Positions 52,243 to 61,135 of a stretch of 64,000 nt of DNA are shown here, piece by piece (the stretch's first letter is position 1; every line of letters starts with the position of its first letter). Origin of the DNA: CAYRNR01 sp964425605 (GTDB lineage Bacteria; Myxococcota_A; UBA796; UBA9615; CAYRNR01). The stretch spans positions 62,001 to 126,000 of the forward strand of contig CAYRNR010000003.1 in the NCBI GenBank assembly GCA_964425605.1, read 5' to 3'. Under the pieces are notes generated by a model. It was not told the DNA's origin, did no database searches, and worked only from the letters and a program-made list of their open reading frames with translations. The translations under genes and the position numbers were made by a program.

Positions 52243-53394
52243 TTACCACGGTTCCGGCGCGAGGAACTGGCCGGTGATCAGACCGTCCATCACCGCGGTC
52301 ATCTCCGGGCTCTGGGAGCACGCGAAGCAAGCTCCTGCTCCGCTGGACAGGGCGACCCCCGAGGCCTGGGCCGAGGGGGATGCCTCCCCGAAGTGCTCCG
52401 GGTGCTTGGGCTCCCAACCCACGTTGGCACCCAGCAGGCGCAGCTCGGTGAGCACGTCGGCCTGGGTGGCGGCGAAGTCCTGGCTCAGGCAGTCCCCCGC
52501 CTCGGGCTCGGCGCAGTGGAAGCCGTTGATCTTGAACCACAGGTGATGGCGGCCGACGGCGGCGAGCAGCTCGGAGTCCTCCCAGACGATCTCCGCGATG
52601 TCGTGGCGGCCCGTGATGTGGAACACCACCGGCACCTCGGCCACGGCGCCGACGTGGGTGTGGAACTTCGGGATGGTGGTCGCGAGGTCCTCGCGGGAGG
52701 GCTCGCCCGCACTGGAGTAGTGACTCTCGGAGTAGCTTCCGAGCCAGCCGATCACGGCGATGACCTGCCCCCGGCGCGAAGGATCCTCCAGGGCGGCGCG
52801 CAGGCCCTGACCGAACACGGGCAGGAACACGTCGAGATCGGCCTGGAACGCCTCGCACGCCAGGTCCGGGGTCACCGCCGCGGTGCCCACGTTGAGCATG
52901 TACCCGTCGAGGTCCTCCTTGCCGGAGGGGTAGAAGGGCTGGGCCGGATCGGTTTCGGTCTGGCCGCCCAGCTGCACCATCAGCATGGTCGGCGTACCCA
53001 CGCCGTCGATGTACGCGCCGAGGGCCTCGGCCACCTCCTCGGCGCCCAGCCCATCCAGGGCGCCCCAGGAGATGGACATCATGCCCACGTTGCAGGCGTA
53101 GCCCCACGGGGCGCCCTCGGCGTGGCACACGCCAGCGCCGGCCGACAGCGCCGCGGCGACGGTGGAGGAGGGGTAGTCCGCGAGCTCGCCGCCGCCCCCG
53201 CCGGAGTCGTCGTCGTCCCCGGTGTCGTCGTCCGATGCGTCGTCGTCGGAGACGTCGTCGTCACCCACGTCGTCGTCGCCCGCGGCATCATCATCTGCCT
53301 GCGTGTCGTCGTCCGCGGGCCCTTCTTCCCCATCCGGACATCCGAGGAGCCACACCACCGCGACCAGGCCGACCAGGCGCAATCCGTTCATCAT
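52243..53394 (-). CDS. Lipoprotein with poly-Asp linker, unknown function
   Basis: 383 residues. Lipobox LLGC (Cys19), then about 45 residues of DDD(A/V/S/T) blocks and a GGGGGE hinge. The mature domain appears alpha/beta: ALSAGAGVCHAEGAPWGYAC, MLMVQLGGQTETDPAQPFYP, QVIAVIGWLGSYSESHYSSA and VVFHITGRHDIAEIVWEDSE. Paired Cys (GVCHAEG/YACNV; FHCAEP/DCLSQ; ACFACSQ) suggest disulfides. The pattern of strands ending in short loops with His and Asp could be an enzyme, but no family signature is evident. First gene of a pair with the coiled-coil lipoprotein. Confidence 0.6.
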   Translation of the reverse strand: MMNGLRLVGLVAVVWLLGCPDGEEGPADDDTQADDDAAGDDDVGDDDVSDDDASDDDTGDDDDSGGGGGELADYPSSTVAAALSAGAGVCHAEGAPWGYACNVGMMSISWGALDGLGAEEVAEALGAYIDGVGTPTMLMVQLGGQTETDPAQPFYPSGKEDLDGYMLNVGTAAVTPDLACEAFQADLDVFLPVFGQGLRAALEDPSRRGQVIAVIGWLGSYSESHYSSAGEPSREDLATTIPKFHTHVGAVAEVPVVFHITGRHDIAEIVWEDSELLAAVGRHHLWFKINGFHCAEPEAGDCLSQDFAATQADVLTELRLLGANVGWEPKHPEHFGEASPSAQASGVALSSGAGACFACSQSPEMTAVMDGLITGQFLAPEPW

Positions 53395-53516
53395 CTGCGG
53401 TCACCCTCCCTGTCCCGACACCCTATCAGGCTGTCGCAGCGGTGGGACAACGATGGGAAGCGGGGCGGTCCATGGGATAGGCTGAGGGGACCGAACCACG
53501 AGGAGGGACGAGGCCC

Positions 53517-55382
53517 ATGCGCACCTGGATCGGACTGGTCGCGCTGCTCGTCGTCGCCGGCTGCGCGGACACCGGCGCCGACGACGACGACACCACCGCC
53601 GAGGAGCCCACAACTCCCTACGAGGTCCCCGACGGCGCGACCGCCGGCTGGTACGAGCCGCTGGTGGAGGTCACGACCTTCCCCGACGACTTCCACACGG
53701 CGGACGAGGTGGACTCGTACACCGGCCTCGTGGTGGACATCCAGCCCGAGGCCGAGGAGTGGATGCGGGCGTCGCTGCCCGAGGGTTTCAACATCGTGGA
53801 CGGGCTCGAGACGCTGGACGGGTTCGGCACCACCGCGGGGATCATCCTGCGTTTCACCGGGCCGCTGGACACGACCACGGTGCACGAAGGGACGACGAAC
53901 CTCGTGGCGCTGGACGACGCAGCGCCGCAGCCGTTCGAGGTGGAGTGGACCGACGACGGGGCCACGGCCATCGTGTACCCGCTGTTCCCGCTGGAGCCCG
54001 GACGCCGGTACGGGCTCGTGATGACCCGGGAGGTCCTGGACGCCGGCGGCGAACCGGTGTGGGCCGCGCCAGCGCTGTACGAGTTGCTCGCCGGCGAGGC
54101 GGCGGATTCCCGCCTGGCGCGCTTGCACGACCGCTACGCCGCGCTGCTCGATGCGGTGGATGCGGTGGCCGGCGACGTGGCCGCGGCCACGGTCTTCACG
54201 ACCCAGTCCATCCACGAGGAGGACCTCGCCGTGGCCGCGGTGCTCGGAGGGGCCGCGCCCGAGATCCGCGTAGAGGGGCCGTGTGAGCCCACGGGCACGG
54301 TGCTGCTGTGTCCGGCGGTGCTGACCGCGGACGACTTCCTGGACGAGGAACAGCACTTCGCGCTGGAGTTCGGCGCCACGCCGGTGGCGCAGCGCCGCTA
54401 CGAGCTGCAGCTGAACATCTACGTGCCCGACGACGGCGCTCAGGGCCCGCGCCCCGTGATCGTCTACGGCCACGGCCTGGGCGGAGACCGCGGCGAGGGG
54501 CGAGGGTTCGCGTCGCAGGTGGCCGAGCTGGGGCTGGCGGTGGCGGCGCTGGACGCTCCGTCCCACAACGACCACCCCACCAACCCCGACGCGTACGAGC
54601 TGTACTGGATCTTCCAGTTCTTCGGGCTGGGCCTCGAGGGCACGCTGGACGTGCTGCAGATGCGCGACCACTGGCGCCAGGCCGCCTGGGACAAGCTGCA
54701 GCTGGTGGCGGCGATCCGCGACGGCGTGGATCTCGACGAAGACGGCGCGGCCGATCTGGACGGCGACCGGATCTACTACTCGGGCCACTCCCTGGGCGGC
54801 ATCATGGGCGCCCACCTGCTGGCCCTGGATCCGAGCCTGACCGCGGCGGAGCTCTCGGTCCCCGGTGGACGCGTGGGCGACATCGTCTACCGCGGCGAGA
54901 TCTTCGCGCCGCTGGTGGCGCTCATGTCGCCCGACGGCACCGGCGAGGGCGACGTGGCGCGGTTCTTCCCGATGATGCAGGCGGCCATCGAGCGCGGGGA
55001 CGCCTCCAACTGGGCGCCACGGGTGCTCGACGGCGAACGCGACGTGCTCATGACCATGGTCATCGACGACGGCATCATCCCCAACGAGTGCAACCGCTCC
55101 CTGGCGCGCGCCTTCGGCCTCCAGCACGCCCCCCCGATCCTCCGGGAGATCGAGGGGCTCGAACCGTCCAGCGAGCTGCCGGTGTCAGGCAACCTCGACG
55201 GGCGCACCGGCGTGCTCTACCAGTACGACGAGAAGCTCCAGGGGAGCGAGTTCCTCCCCGCCGACCACGAGGACGCCCAGGACAACGACCTGGCCGACGC
55301 GCAGCTACGCCACTGGTGGCGCACGGTGCTCGAGCAGGACCTGGGTGAGGTGGTGGATCCCTACGGGGCGCTGGGGGACTGA
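53517..55382 (+). CDS. Lipoprotein lipase-like protein (Big_5-like + alpha/beta hydrolase)
   Basis: 621 residues. Lipobox VVAGC (Cys16) and a short ADDDDTTAEE linker. Residues about 75-175 resemble a bacterial Ig-like Big_5 unit (GFGTTAGIILRFTGPLDTTT, then VYPLFPLEPGRRYGLVMT). From about 295 there is an alpha/beta hydrolase: RPVIVYGHGLGGDRGEGRGF (oxyanion hole), ALDAPSHNDHP, and YYSGHSLGGIMGAHLL with nucleophile Ser425. A later MVIDDGIIPNECN may carry the acid residue. The His is not certain. This layout matches exported myxobacterial lipases and esterases. It ends 18 bp before the convergent lipoprotein. Confidence 0.8.
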   Translation: MRTWIGLVALLVVAGCADTGADDDDTTAEEPTTPYEVPDGATAGWYEPLVEVTTFPDDFHTADEVDSYTGLVVDIQPEAEEWMRASLPEGFNIVDGLETLDGFGTTAGIILRFTGPLDTTTVHEGTTNLVALDDAAPQPFEVEWTDDGATAIVYPLFPLEPGRRYGLVMTREVLDAGGEPVWAAPALYELLAGEAADSRLARLHDRYAALLDAVDAVAGDVAAATVFTTQSIHEEDLAVAAVLGGAAPEIRVEGPCEPTGTVLLCPAVLTADDFLDEEQHFALEFGATPVAQRRYELQLNIYVPDDGAQGPRPVIVYGHGLGGDRGEGRGFASQVAELGLAVAALDAPSHNDHPTNPDAYELYWIFQFFGLGLEGTLDVLQMRDHWRQAAWDKLQLVAAIRDGVDLDEDGAADLDGDRIYYSGHSLGGIMGAHLLALDPSLTAAELSVPGGRVGDIVYRGEIFAPLVALMSPDGTGEGDVARFFPMMQAAIERGDASNWAPRVLDGERDVLMTMVIDDGIIPNECNRSLARAFGLQHAPPILREIEGLEPSSELPVSGNLDGRTGVLYQYDEKLQGSEFLPADHEDAQDNDLADAQLRHWWRTVLEQDLGEVVDPYGALGD

Positions 55383-55400
55383 GGACGGCGGGAAGGCCGG

Positions 55401-56261
55401 TCAGGAGTCGCGGGTGTAGATCCAGGGCCACAACGGGACGACGCGGTACGGGCCTTCCAGCCCCGCGGTGGGCTCGGCCTTGTTGTACTCCTCGGCCACC
55501 GAGAAGCCGTAGAACATCCACACATCGACGTTGGAGCTGTCGGCCGGCTCGAAGTAGTTGAACTCGGCGTACTCGTCCAGGGCGCCCGGTTGGCCCGGCC
55601 GCAGCCAGACTCCCTCGTGGGGACCCGTGTGATAGAAATACACGGCCGCGGGGCCGATCTTCTCGCAGAAGAAGTCGAAGGTACCGTCGCCCCACTCACC
55701 CTGCCAGATGAACTCCTCCAGCGTCACGGGCACGGCGCCGAGCGTGGCGCTGGCCTCCACCGAATCGCAGCTGACGAAGGTCAACGGGTGGACCTGCCAC
55801 TCCCACATCTCCATCAACTCGGTGGGGGTCACGTCGTAGTCCGACGGGCAGTCGCCGCCCGTCTCCTCGGCGGAGTCGAAGGTGATGACCTCGTCGGCCC
55901 ACTCGTAGATCTGGTCGTCCTGGTTGGTGCCGTAGGTGTACGTGGAGCGGAACGCGAGCTGACGGCCGCAGATGTAGTCCTCGGTCTCGTCGAAGTAGGT
56001 CAGCTCGATGTAGGTGTTGGCGTCACCACCCCCTGTGCCCCCGATGGCGTCGAAGGTGATCTCGAGCTTGTAGCTCTCCCAGTCGCCGGGGGGGTGCGGG
56101 TCGGAGGAGTCGTCGTCGTCGAGGACCGACGTGTCGTCGTCACCGAAGTCGTCGTCGTCGGTGTTGCCCTGGTTCTGGCCCAGGCCGAAGTTGTCGTGAT
56201 TCAGACAACCGAACGCGGCCAGAAGAAGAGCTGCGAGCGCTACTGCGAACCAACGAGCCAT
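55401..56261 (-). CDS. Lipoprotein with poly-Asp linker, unknown function
   Basis: 286 residues from the ATG at 56261 (GAGGAGTGGACG upstream); a further ATG at 56306 is out of context. Lipobox AFGC (Cys19), linker with DDDDFGDDDTSVLDDDDSSD. The mature domain is beta-rich: YKLEITFDAIGGTGGGDANT, ELTYFDETEDYICGRQLAFR, MEMWEWQVHPLTFVSC and AAVYFYHTGPHEG, with four Cys. Highly aromatic and acidic. No family recognised. It may be a surface-exposed beta-sandwich. Confidence 0.62.
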   Translation of the reverse strand: MARWFAVALAALLLAAFGCLNHDNFGLGQNQGNTDDDDFGDDDTSVLDDDDSSDPHPPGDWESYKLEITFDAIGGTGGGDANTYIELTYFDETEDYICGRQLAFRSTYTYGTNQDDQIYEWADEVITFDSAEETGGDCPSDYDVTPTELMEMWEWQVHPLTFVSCDSVEASATLGAVPVTLEEFIWQGEWGDGTFDFFCEKIGPAAVYFYHTGPHEGVWLRPGQPGALDEYAEFNYFEPADSSNVDVWMFYGFSVAEEYNKAEPTAGLEGPYRVVPLWPWIYTRDS

Positions 56262-56458
56262 CGTCCACTCCTCACCCCCGGGACACACCGGGGCGCAGAT
56301 CAGCATAGCTCAGGAGCGCCCGGTTGTCCCTACACGAGCGTCCGAGGATGCTTCCACAGTATCTCGCACGCGAGGGCCGAGCGCGCAGGCACAACGGGGC
56401 AGCGTGGCACCTGGAGGCGGGCGTCGGATCGCGACTTGGGGATCAGGGTAGCCGGGTT

Positions 56459-57917
56459 CTAGTACACGTCGAGCATGTACGGGCCGATGTCGTTGACCAC
56501 GTACCAGTCGGCGCTGACCTCGATGTAGTAGGTGCCCGTGGTGCCGAAGGTGTAGGTGATCGAGGGATCGATCAACAGGGGCATGTTCTCGTCCGTGGCC
56601 AGCTCGGTGACCTGGTCGGTGTCGAACAGGCGCAGCTCGGCGGCCAGCAGCGAGCCCACGGCCAGGGCGTCGATGTCGAAGGTCCAGGTCTCGCCAGCGT
56701 ACACGTAGAAGTACCAGTAGTCCTGGTCGCACACGAACGGATCGCAGCCGGTGGACTCGCCGCAGTGGGTGCCCCACGCGTGCAGCATGTCGGCCAGCGC
56801 CATGGTGTCGTTGGACTCGATCTCGGTGTTGTCGCAGGGGCTCGAGGAGGTGGTGGTCAGGGTGTAGAAGTAGTCGAACCCGCCCTGGGTGTCCTCGTCG
56901 GTGACCGACGCGTAGAAGGTCCCGCCGTAGGGGAAGATCACGCTCGCGACCGCGTCCTCGCCGCCGTAGCCGTCGTTGTCCGACTCGATCAGCAGGGTGA
57001 GCCCGTCGTCGTCCCAGATCTGCAGCAGGGACTGGAGCTGGGAGCCGTCGTCCCAGGCGTCGATGACGAAATCCACCTGGGTCCACGGCGTGGTGGCGAT
57101 GCCGAACCAGTCGCTGTCCCCGGCGATGTCGATGACGCCGCAGATCTCGTCGTCCATGCCCAGCTGGTTGGCGTCGATGAACGAGTTGTTGTTCTCGGAC
57201 TCCGGGTTGCCGCAAGGCAGGGCCGGGTTGTCCACGTTGCCGTCGCAGTCGTCATCGACGCCGTTCTCGACCTCGGTGGCGCCGGGATTGACCGCGGCGT
57301 CGTTGTCGTCGCAGTCGTCGCCGCCCGCGCCGCCGTCGTAGCCGTCGCCGTCCACGTCGGTCAGGTCGGTGCCGTTGCAGTTCTGGTCGATGCCGTCGTA
57401 GGGGATCTCGGCCGCGCCGGGGTTGATGGCGGGGTCGTTGTCGTCGCAGTCGATCTCGTCGGTGTAGCCGTCGCCGTCGTTGTCCTCGGCCGTGGCGTCG
57501 TCGTCGTCGTCGTCGTCCGCTGCGTCGTCGTCGTCGTCCGCTGCGTCGTCGTCGTCGTCCGCTGCGTCGTCGTCGTCNNNNNNNNNNNNNNNNNNNNNNN
57601 NNNNNNNNNNNNNNNNNNNNNNNNNNNNNNNNNNNNNNNNNNNNNNNNNNNNNNNNNNNNNNNNNNNNNNNNNNNNNGTCGTCGCCCTCGCAGTCCGGGC
57701 TGCCGTAACAGCCGGGATCGTCGCAGTCGAACATCCCGTCCTGGTCGTTGTCCGCGCCGTCGGAGCACTCGCCGGCCTCGTCGCCCTCGATCTCGCCGGT
57801 CGCGTCGTCGTCGTCTCCAGGGCCGCTGGAGTCGTCATCGTCGCTGGTGTCGCCGGGACAACCGAGCACCCACGCCATCCCCATCAGGATTGCCAGGAAC
57901 TTCCACGTCACTCTCAT
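56459..57917 (-). CDS. MopE-like lipoprotein with PPC domains, interrupted by assembly gap
   Basis: From the ATG at 57917 the N-terminus has lipobox WVLGC (Cys20), a SDDDDSSGPGDDDDATG linker and a Cys/Asp segment ECSDGADNDQDGMFDCDDPG, then the run of N. After it the frame resumes in a poly-Asp tract (AADDDDD units), two MopE-like repeats (DGIDQNCNG, NGVDDDCDG) and two PPC-like domains (DSDWFGIATTPWTQVDFVID; DQDYWYFYVYAGETWTFDID) ending in YMLDVY. The two sides are not in the same frame across exactly 100 N, because the gap length is a placeholder. The gene is very probably intact in the organism, with more poly-Asp codons than shown. Confidence 0.72.
57578..57677. other. Assembly gap (100 N) inside a poly-Asp repeat
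   Basis: Exactly 100 N. The left flank (57500-57577) is a GTC-rich tract, on the minus strand coding for repeated AADDDDD units of period 21 bp, and the right flank resumes with GTCGTCGCC. The gap arose from the low-complexity repeat, and its true length is unknown. Confidence 0.95.
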
Positions 57918-58023
57918 CTGTCTTGCCCTTCCGCCCCACCCATGGAGCATCCCCCGCACGCCGCGACCCCGTCCGGGTCAGCGGAGCGCTCCTTGTAAAG
58001 AAAGACCTGCCTACGCGTCAATC

Positions 58024-59049
58024 TTAATCGGGGTGGGGGGACCGGAAGTGCTCGAAGCCGTGGTGTACCAGAGGGTGCTCCGCGCCGTGCGGATCCACGC
58101 GGACCCGGTCCGCGCCCTCGCACACCTCACCGACGTCGGTGAGGGGGAGACCGATCTTCCGCGCCGCAGCCCTGGCGCGCTCGACGGCGTCCGGGCGCAC
58201 CGTCACGCACAGCTCGTAGTCCTCACCGCCGGCCAGCGCCAGCTCGACCGCGTCCGCGTCCGCTGCCTCGCAGTACCGCCGCAGCGCCCCGGACAGGGGC
58301 AGCCGATCGATGAAGACGCGGGCGCCCACGGACGACCGATCGCAGATGTGGCCCAGGTCCGACGCGAGCCCGTCCGACAGATCGATGGCCGCGTTGACCC
58401 CATCCATGCCGGCCAGGCCACGTCCCAGCGCCACGCGGGGTTCGGGACGGTGGTGCCGGGCCAGGAGGTGGGCCCGATCCTCGTCGCGCAGGCCGGCGAC
58501 GTCACCGCTCAACGCCAGGGCCAGGCCCGCGGCCGAGTCCCCGAGGGAGCCGCTGACCAGGACGCGATCCCCGGGGCGGGCGCCGTCGCGCAACAGCAGG
58601 CGGCAGATGTCCACGCGGCCGGTCAGCGTCAGCGCCAGGGTCAACGGCCCACGGCTCGCCGTGGTGTCCCCGCCCACGAGGGTCGCGCCGTGGCGTTCGG
58701 CGCACGCGTAGAGCCCGTCGTAGAGGCGCCGGAGGAATCCCTCGTCGAGGTCCTCGGGCACGGCCATGGCCAGCACGGCGTGGGCGGGCTGGCCACCCAT
58801 CGCCGCCACGTCCGACAGGTTGACCGCCATGAGCTTGTCGCCCAGCGCCGTCGGATCGGCGGACCGCAGGAAGTGCACCCCCTCGGTCATCAGATCGGTG
58901 GTCACCAGCTGCAGCTCGCCGCCGCCCACGTCGAGCACGGCGCAGTCGTCCCCCACCCCGACCACCACCCCTGCGTCGGTCCCGTCGTCGTCGCGCACGA
59001 GGCGGTCGATCAGGGCGAACTCGGCCTGCTGGTGGGGGCGGTCGGACAC
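58024..59049 (-). CDS. thiL: Thiamine-phosphate kinase ThiL
   Basis: 341 residues from GTG at 59049, giving SDRPHQQAEFALIDRL, the usual ThiL N-terminus. Motifs: GVGDDCAVLD (ATP/Mg site), TDLMTEGVHF, KLMAVNLSDVAAMGGQPAHA, VGGDTTAS, DRVLVSGSLGDSAAGLAL, AIDLSDGLASDLGHI and ALAGGEDYEL; all conserved PurM/ThiL-fold residues are present. It phosphorylates thiamine monophosphate to thiamine diphosphate with ATP, the last step of vitamin B1 synthesis. It is the last gene of a minus-strand run, 34 bp after the DUF4349 gene. No other thi genes are in the window. Confidence 0.95.
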   Translation of the reverse strand: MSDRPHQQAEFALIDRLVRDDDGTDAGVVVGVGDDCAVLDVGGGELQLVTTDLMTEGVHFLRSADPTALGDKLMAVNLSDVAAMGGQPAHAVLAMAVPEDLDEGFLRRLYDGLYACAERHGATLVGGDTTASRGPLTLALTLTGRVDICRLLLRDGARPGDRVLVSGSLGDSAAGLALALSGDVAGLRDEDRAHLLARHHRPEPRVALGRGLAGMDGVNAAIDLSDGLASDLGHICDRSSVGARVFIDRLPLSGALRRYCEAADADAVELALAGGEDYELCVTVRPDAVERARAAARKIGLPLTDVGEVCEGADRVRVDPHGAEHPLVHHGFEHFRSPHPD

Positions 59050-59083
59050 GGGGACTAGCCTACCCGAGATCGCACCGGGCGGA

Positions 59084-60064
59084 TCAGGCGCTCTTGCGGC
59101 GGACCAGGGCCCGGATGACCCGGTAGAGGACGAACGCGAAGACGAACAGCACGGCCAACCACGGCGAGGCACCCACCGCCAGCAGGACGAACCCCTTGGC
59201 CACGTTGACCATGATCTCGATGGAGCCCAGGAACACGTCGGCGATGGTCTGGCCGAAGCCGGGCGGGTCCACGGCGGGCTCGTACGGATTGCGGACCGAT
59301 ACGTGGATGGTCAGGGTGGCGAGGTCCACCTGGTCCGACAGCACGCGCAGGCGGCCCTCGGCGCGCTCGATCTCCTCGCGGACCCGCGCGAGCTCGCGCT
59401 CCACCGCGAGCACGTCGCCGAGGTCGGCGGTGCGCGTGTCGAGGATCTCCAGCAGCCGCTTCTCGGTGGCCCTGTGATTGTCGATGCGGGACCGGACGTC
59501 CACCCACTCCTCGGTGACGTCCTGGGTGCTGATGTTGAGGCTGCTGACCTCCACCTCGGTCTCGGCCCAGCCCACGAGCTCGTCGAAGTGGTTCGCGGGG
59601 ACGCGCACGGTCAGCGTCGCCCAGCTGACGCGGCCGGACCAGTGGTCCAGGTTGGCGTCCGAGACGAAGCCACCCATCTCGTCGAGGCGGTCGTCGAGGG
59701 CCTCGCGGAACGGCGCGTAGTCGTCCACGTTGACCGAGATGTCGCCGGTGCGGATGAGCTTGCGGCCCCCGGTCGCGGCCGCGGTCTCGCTGCTGTCCTC
59801 CTCGCCCCGGTACTCCTCCAGCGCGTCGGTGGTCTTCAGGCTCCGCCTGGCCCCGCCGTCCTCGAAGGCTGCCGAGGCGTCTGCGTCCATCCCCGCGACG
59901 AGCCCGATGTCCTTCGCCGGGCTGCTGGATCCCGTGGGGCCCTTGTACTGCGGCGCCTCGTCCGCCGTGGAGAAGTCCCCGGCGTAGCTGGCACACCCCC
60001 AGGGGACCAGGGGGATCAGCAGGCACAGCAGAGTCGTGAAGATCCAGGTCCGGGTCGTACGCAT
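59084..60064 (-). CDS. DUF4349 lipoprotein
   Basis: 326 residues. Lipobox PWGC (Cys24). After an acidic linker, RKLIRTGDISVNVDDYAPFR and EMGGFVSDANLDHWSGRVSW mark DUF4349. Then comes a beta strand pair (TLTVRVPANHFDELVGWAET), a coiled coil at about 205-260 (STQDVTEEWVDVRSRIDNHR, ELARVREEIERAEGRLRVLS), and a C-terminal membrane helix (WLAVLFVFAFVLYRVIRALV) followed by RRKSA. The protein is thus held by both lipid and helix. The role of the family is unclear; some members are tied to envelope stress. It lies between thiL and the lipoprotein at 60129 in one run. Confidence 0.88.
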   Translation of the reverse strand: MRTTRTWIFTTLLCLLIPLVPWGCASYAGDFSTADEAPQYKGPTGSSSPAKDIGLVAGMDADASAAFEDGGARRSLKTTDALEEYRGEEDSSETAAATGGRKLIRTGDISVNVDDYAPFREALDDRLDEMGGFVSDANLDHWSGRVSWATLTVRVPANHFDELVGWAETEVEVSSLNISTQDVTEEWVDVRSRIDNHRATEKRLLEILDTRTADLGDVLAVERELARVREEIERAEGRLRVLSDQVDLATLTIHVSVRNPYEPAVDPPGFGQTIADVFLGSIEIMVNVAKGFVLLAVGASPWLAVLFVFAFVLYRVIRALVRRKSA

Positions 60065-60128
60065 GGTTCCTCCCGTGGCGCTCGGTCTTCTACGACACGC
60101 GAGGGGATGCGGAGGTTCCGCGGTTGGG

Positions 60129-61133
60129 TCAGGAAGTTGGGAGAACCGAGTCCAGCGCGTCGATCACGGGCTGGGGATCGGCCCAGATGGTGACGAACTG
60201 TTCGAGGTGGATGAACCGCTCGACGGCCTCGGCCGCCTCGGTATTGCACGGCTCGGGCGAGCCGTTGACGTACCGCCCCTGGACGTTGGTGGTGCCGCAG
60301 TAGCGCACCTCCCGCGGGGCGTCGGTGCCGGTGCTGCACGCGGTCACGTACTCCCCTGGCAGCGCGTCCATCAGGGCGCCGGCGAACAGGGCCACCGGCG
60401 TGTCGGGCCCGGTGGGCTCGTGGGTGCCGTTGGACACGCTCACCCCGGTCATCCAGAAGCCGTGCATGGACATCACCCAGTCGTCGGCGAAGTGGTCGGC
60501 CAGCACCTCGTGGGCCACGTGGTAGTGGCTATCCACCACGTGGGCCATGTCCGACTCGCGGTAGGGCTCGGAGGAGCCGCACACCGAGGTGGAGCCGTCG
60601 CAGCCCGCGGGCGAGTCGTTGGAGCAGCGGTGGTTGCCGGCGATGATCAGCGCCCGGCCAGCCACCTGCGCGAAGGTGGCCACGGCCTCGTCCAGCACGC
60701 CGTACTCGAGCCAGACGTGGGGCGCGCCGAGGATCAGCGGGCGCGCCGCAGTCGTCCGCACGGCGAACAGGGCGTGGCCCGACCCGGACGCGGCGGGCCG
60801 GAACAGCACGAGGTCCTCCTCGTCCCCGGTCCCGGCGCAGACCTCGTATCCGGCGTCGCCGGTACGCTCCACGGCCTCCTCCAGGTCGTCGTCGAGGAAG
60901 GCCTGCAGCCCGTCGCGCAGCGCGTCCAGGGTGTCCTGGGCGGGCGGCGCGTAGTCCGCGCTGTCCGGCTGGGGTGGATCGATCTCGTCCTCGGTGAATG
61001 CGGCCATCACGCCGCCCTCGCAGCCGGGCAGGGTATCGGTGACGTCGTCGTCGTCGCCCGGGGTCATGTCCTCTTCCTCGGCGCAGCCGAGGACGGCGAA
61101 CAGCAGCGCGAGGAGTGCACACGTCAGCCGCAT
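60129..61133 (-). CDS. Lipoprotein with short poly-Asp linker, unknown function
   Basis: 334 residues from the ATG at 61133, preceded by AGAGG with 7-base spacing; a GTG at 61139 overlaps the thrC stop as GTGA but is too close to that site. Lipobox VLGC (Cys17) and GDDDDVTD linker. Mature domain: GHALFAVRTTAARPLILGAP, RALIIAGNHRCSNDSPAGCD, SDMAHVVDSHYHVAHEVLAD and WVMSMHGFW. The spaced His residues (NHRC, AHVVDSHYH, MHGF) recall metal-dependent amidohydrolases of the N-formylglutamate-amidohydrolase-like type, an inference only. Co-transcribed with thrC. Confidence 0.65.
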   Translation of the reverse strand: MRLTCALLALLFAVLGCAEEEDMTPGDDDDVTDTLPGCEGGVMAAFTEDEIDPPQPDSADYAPPAQDTLDALRDGLQAFLDDDLEEAVERTGDAGYEVCAGTGDEEDLVLFRPAASGSGHALFAVRTTAARPLILGAPHVWLEYGVLDEAVATFAQVAGRALIIAGNHRCSNDSPAGCDGSTSVCGSSEPYRESDMAHVVDSHYHVAHEVLADHFADDWVMSMHGFWMTGVSVSNGTHEPTGPDTPVALFAGALMDALPGEYVTACSTGTDAPREVRYCGTTNVQGRYVNGSPEPCNTEAAEAVERFIHLEQFVTIWADPQPVIDALDSVLPTS

Positions 61134-61135
61134 GG

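Noticed and set aside
57252..57959. Single protein translated straight through the run of N
   Set aside because: The 100 N are a placeholder, the two flanks are in different frames, and residues across the gap are meaningless.
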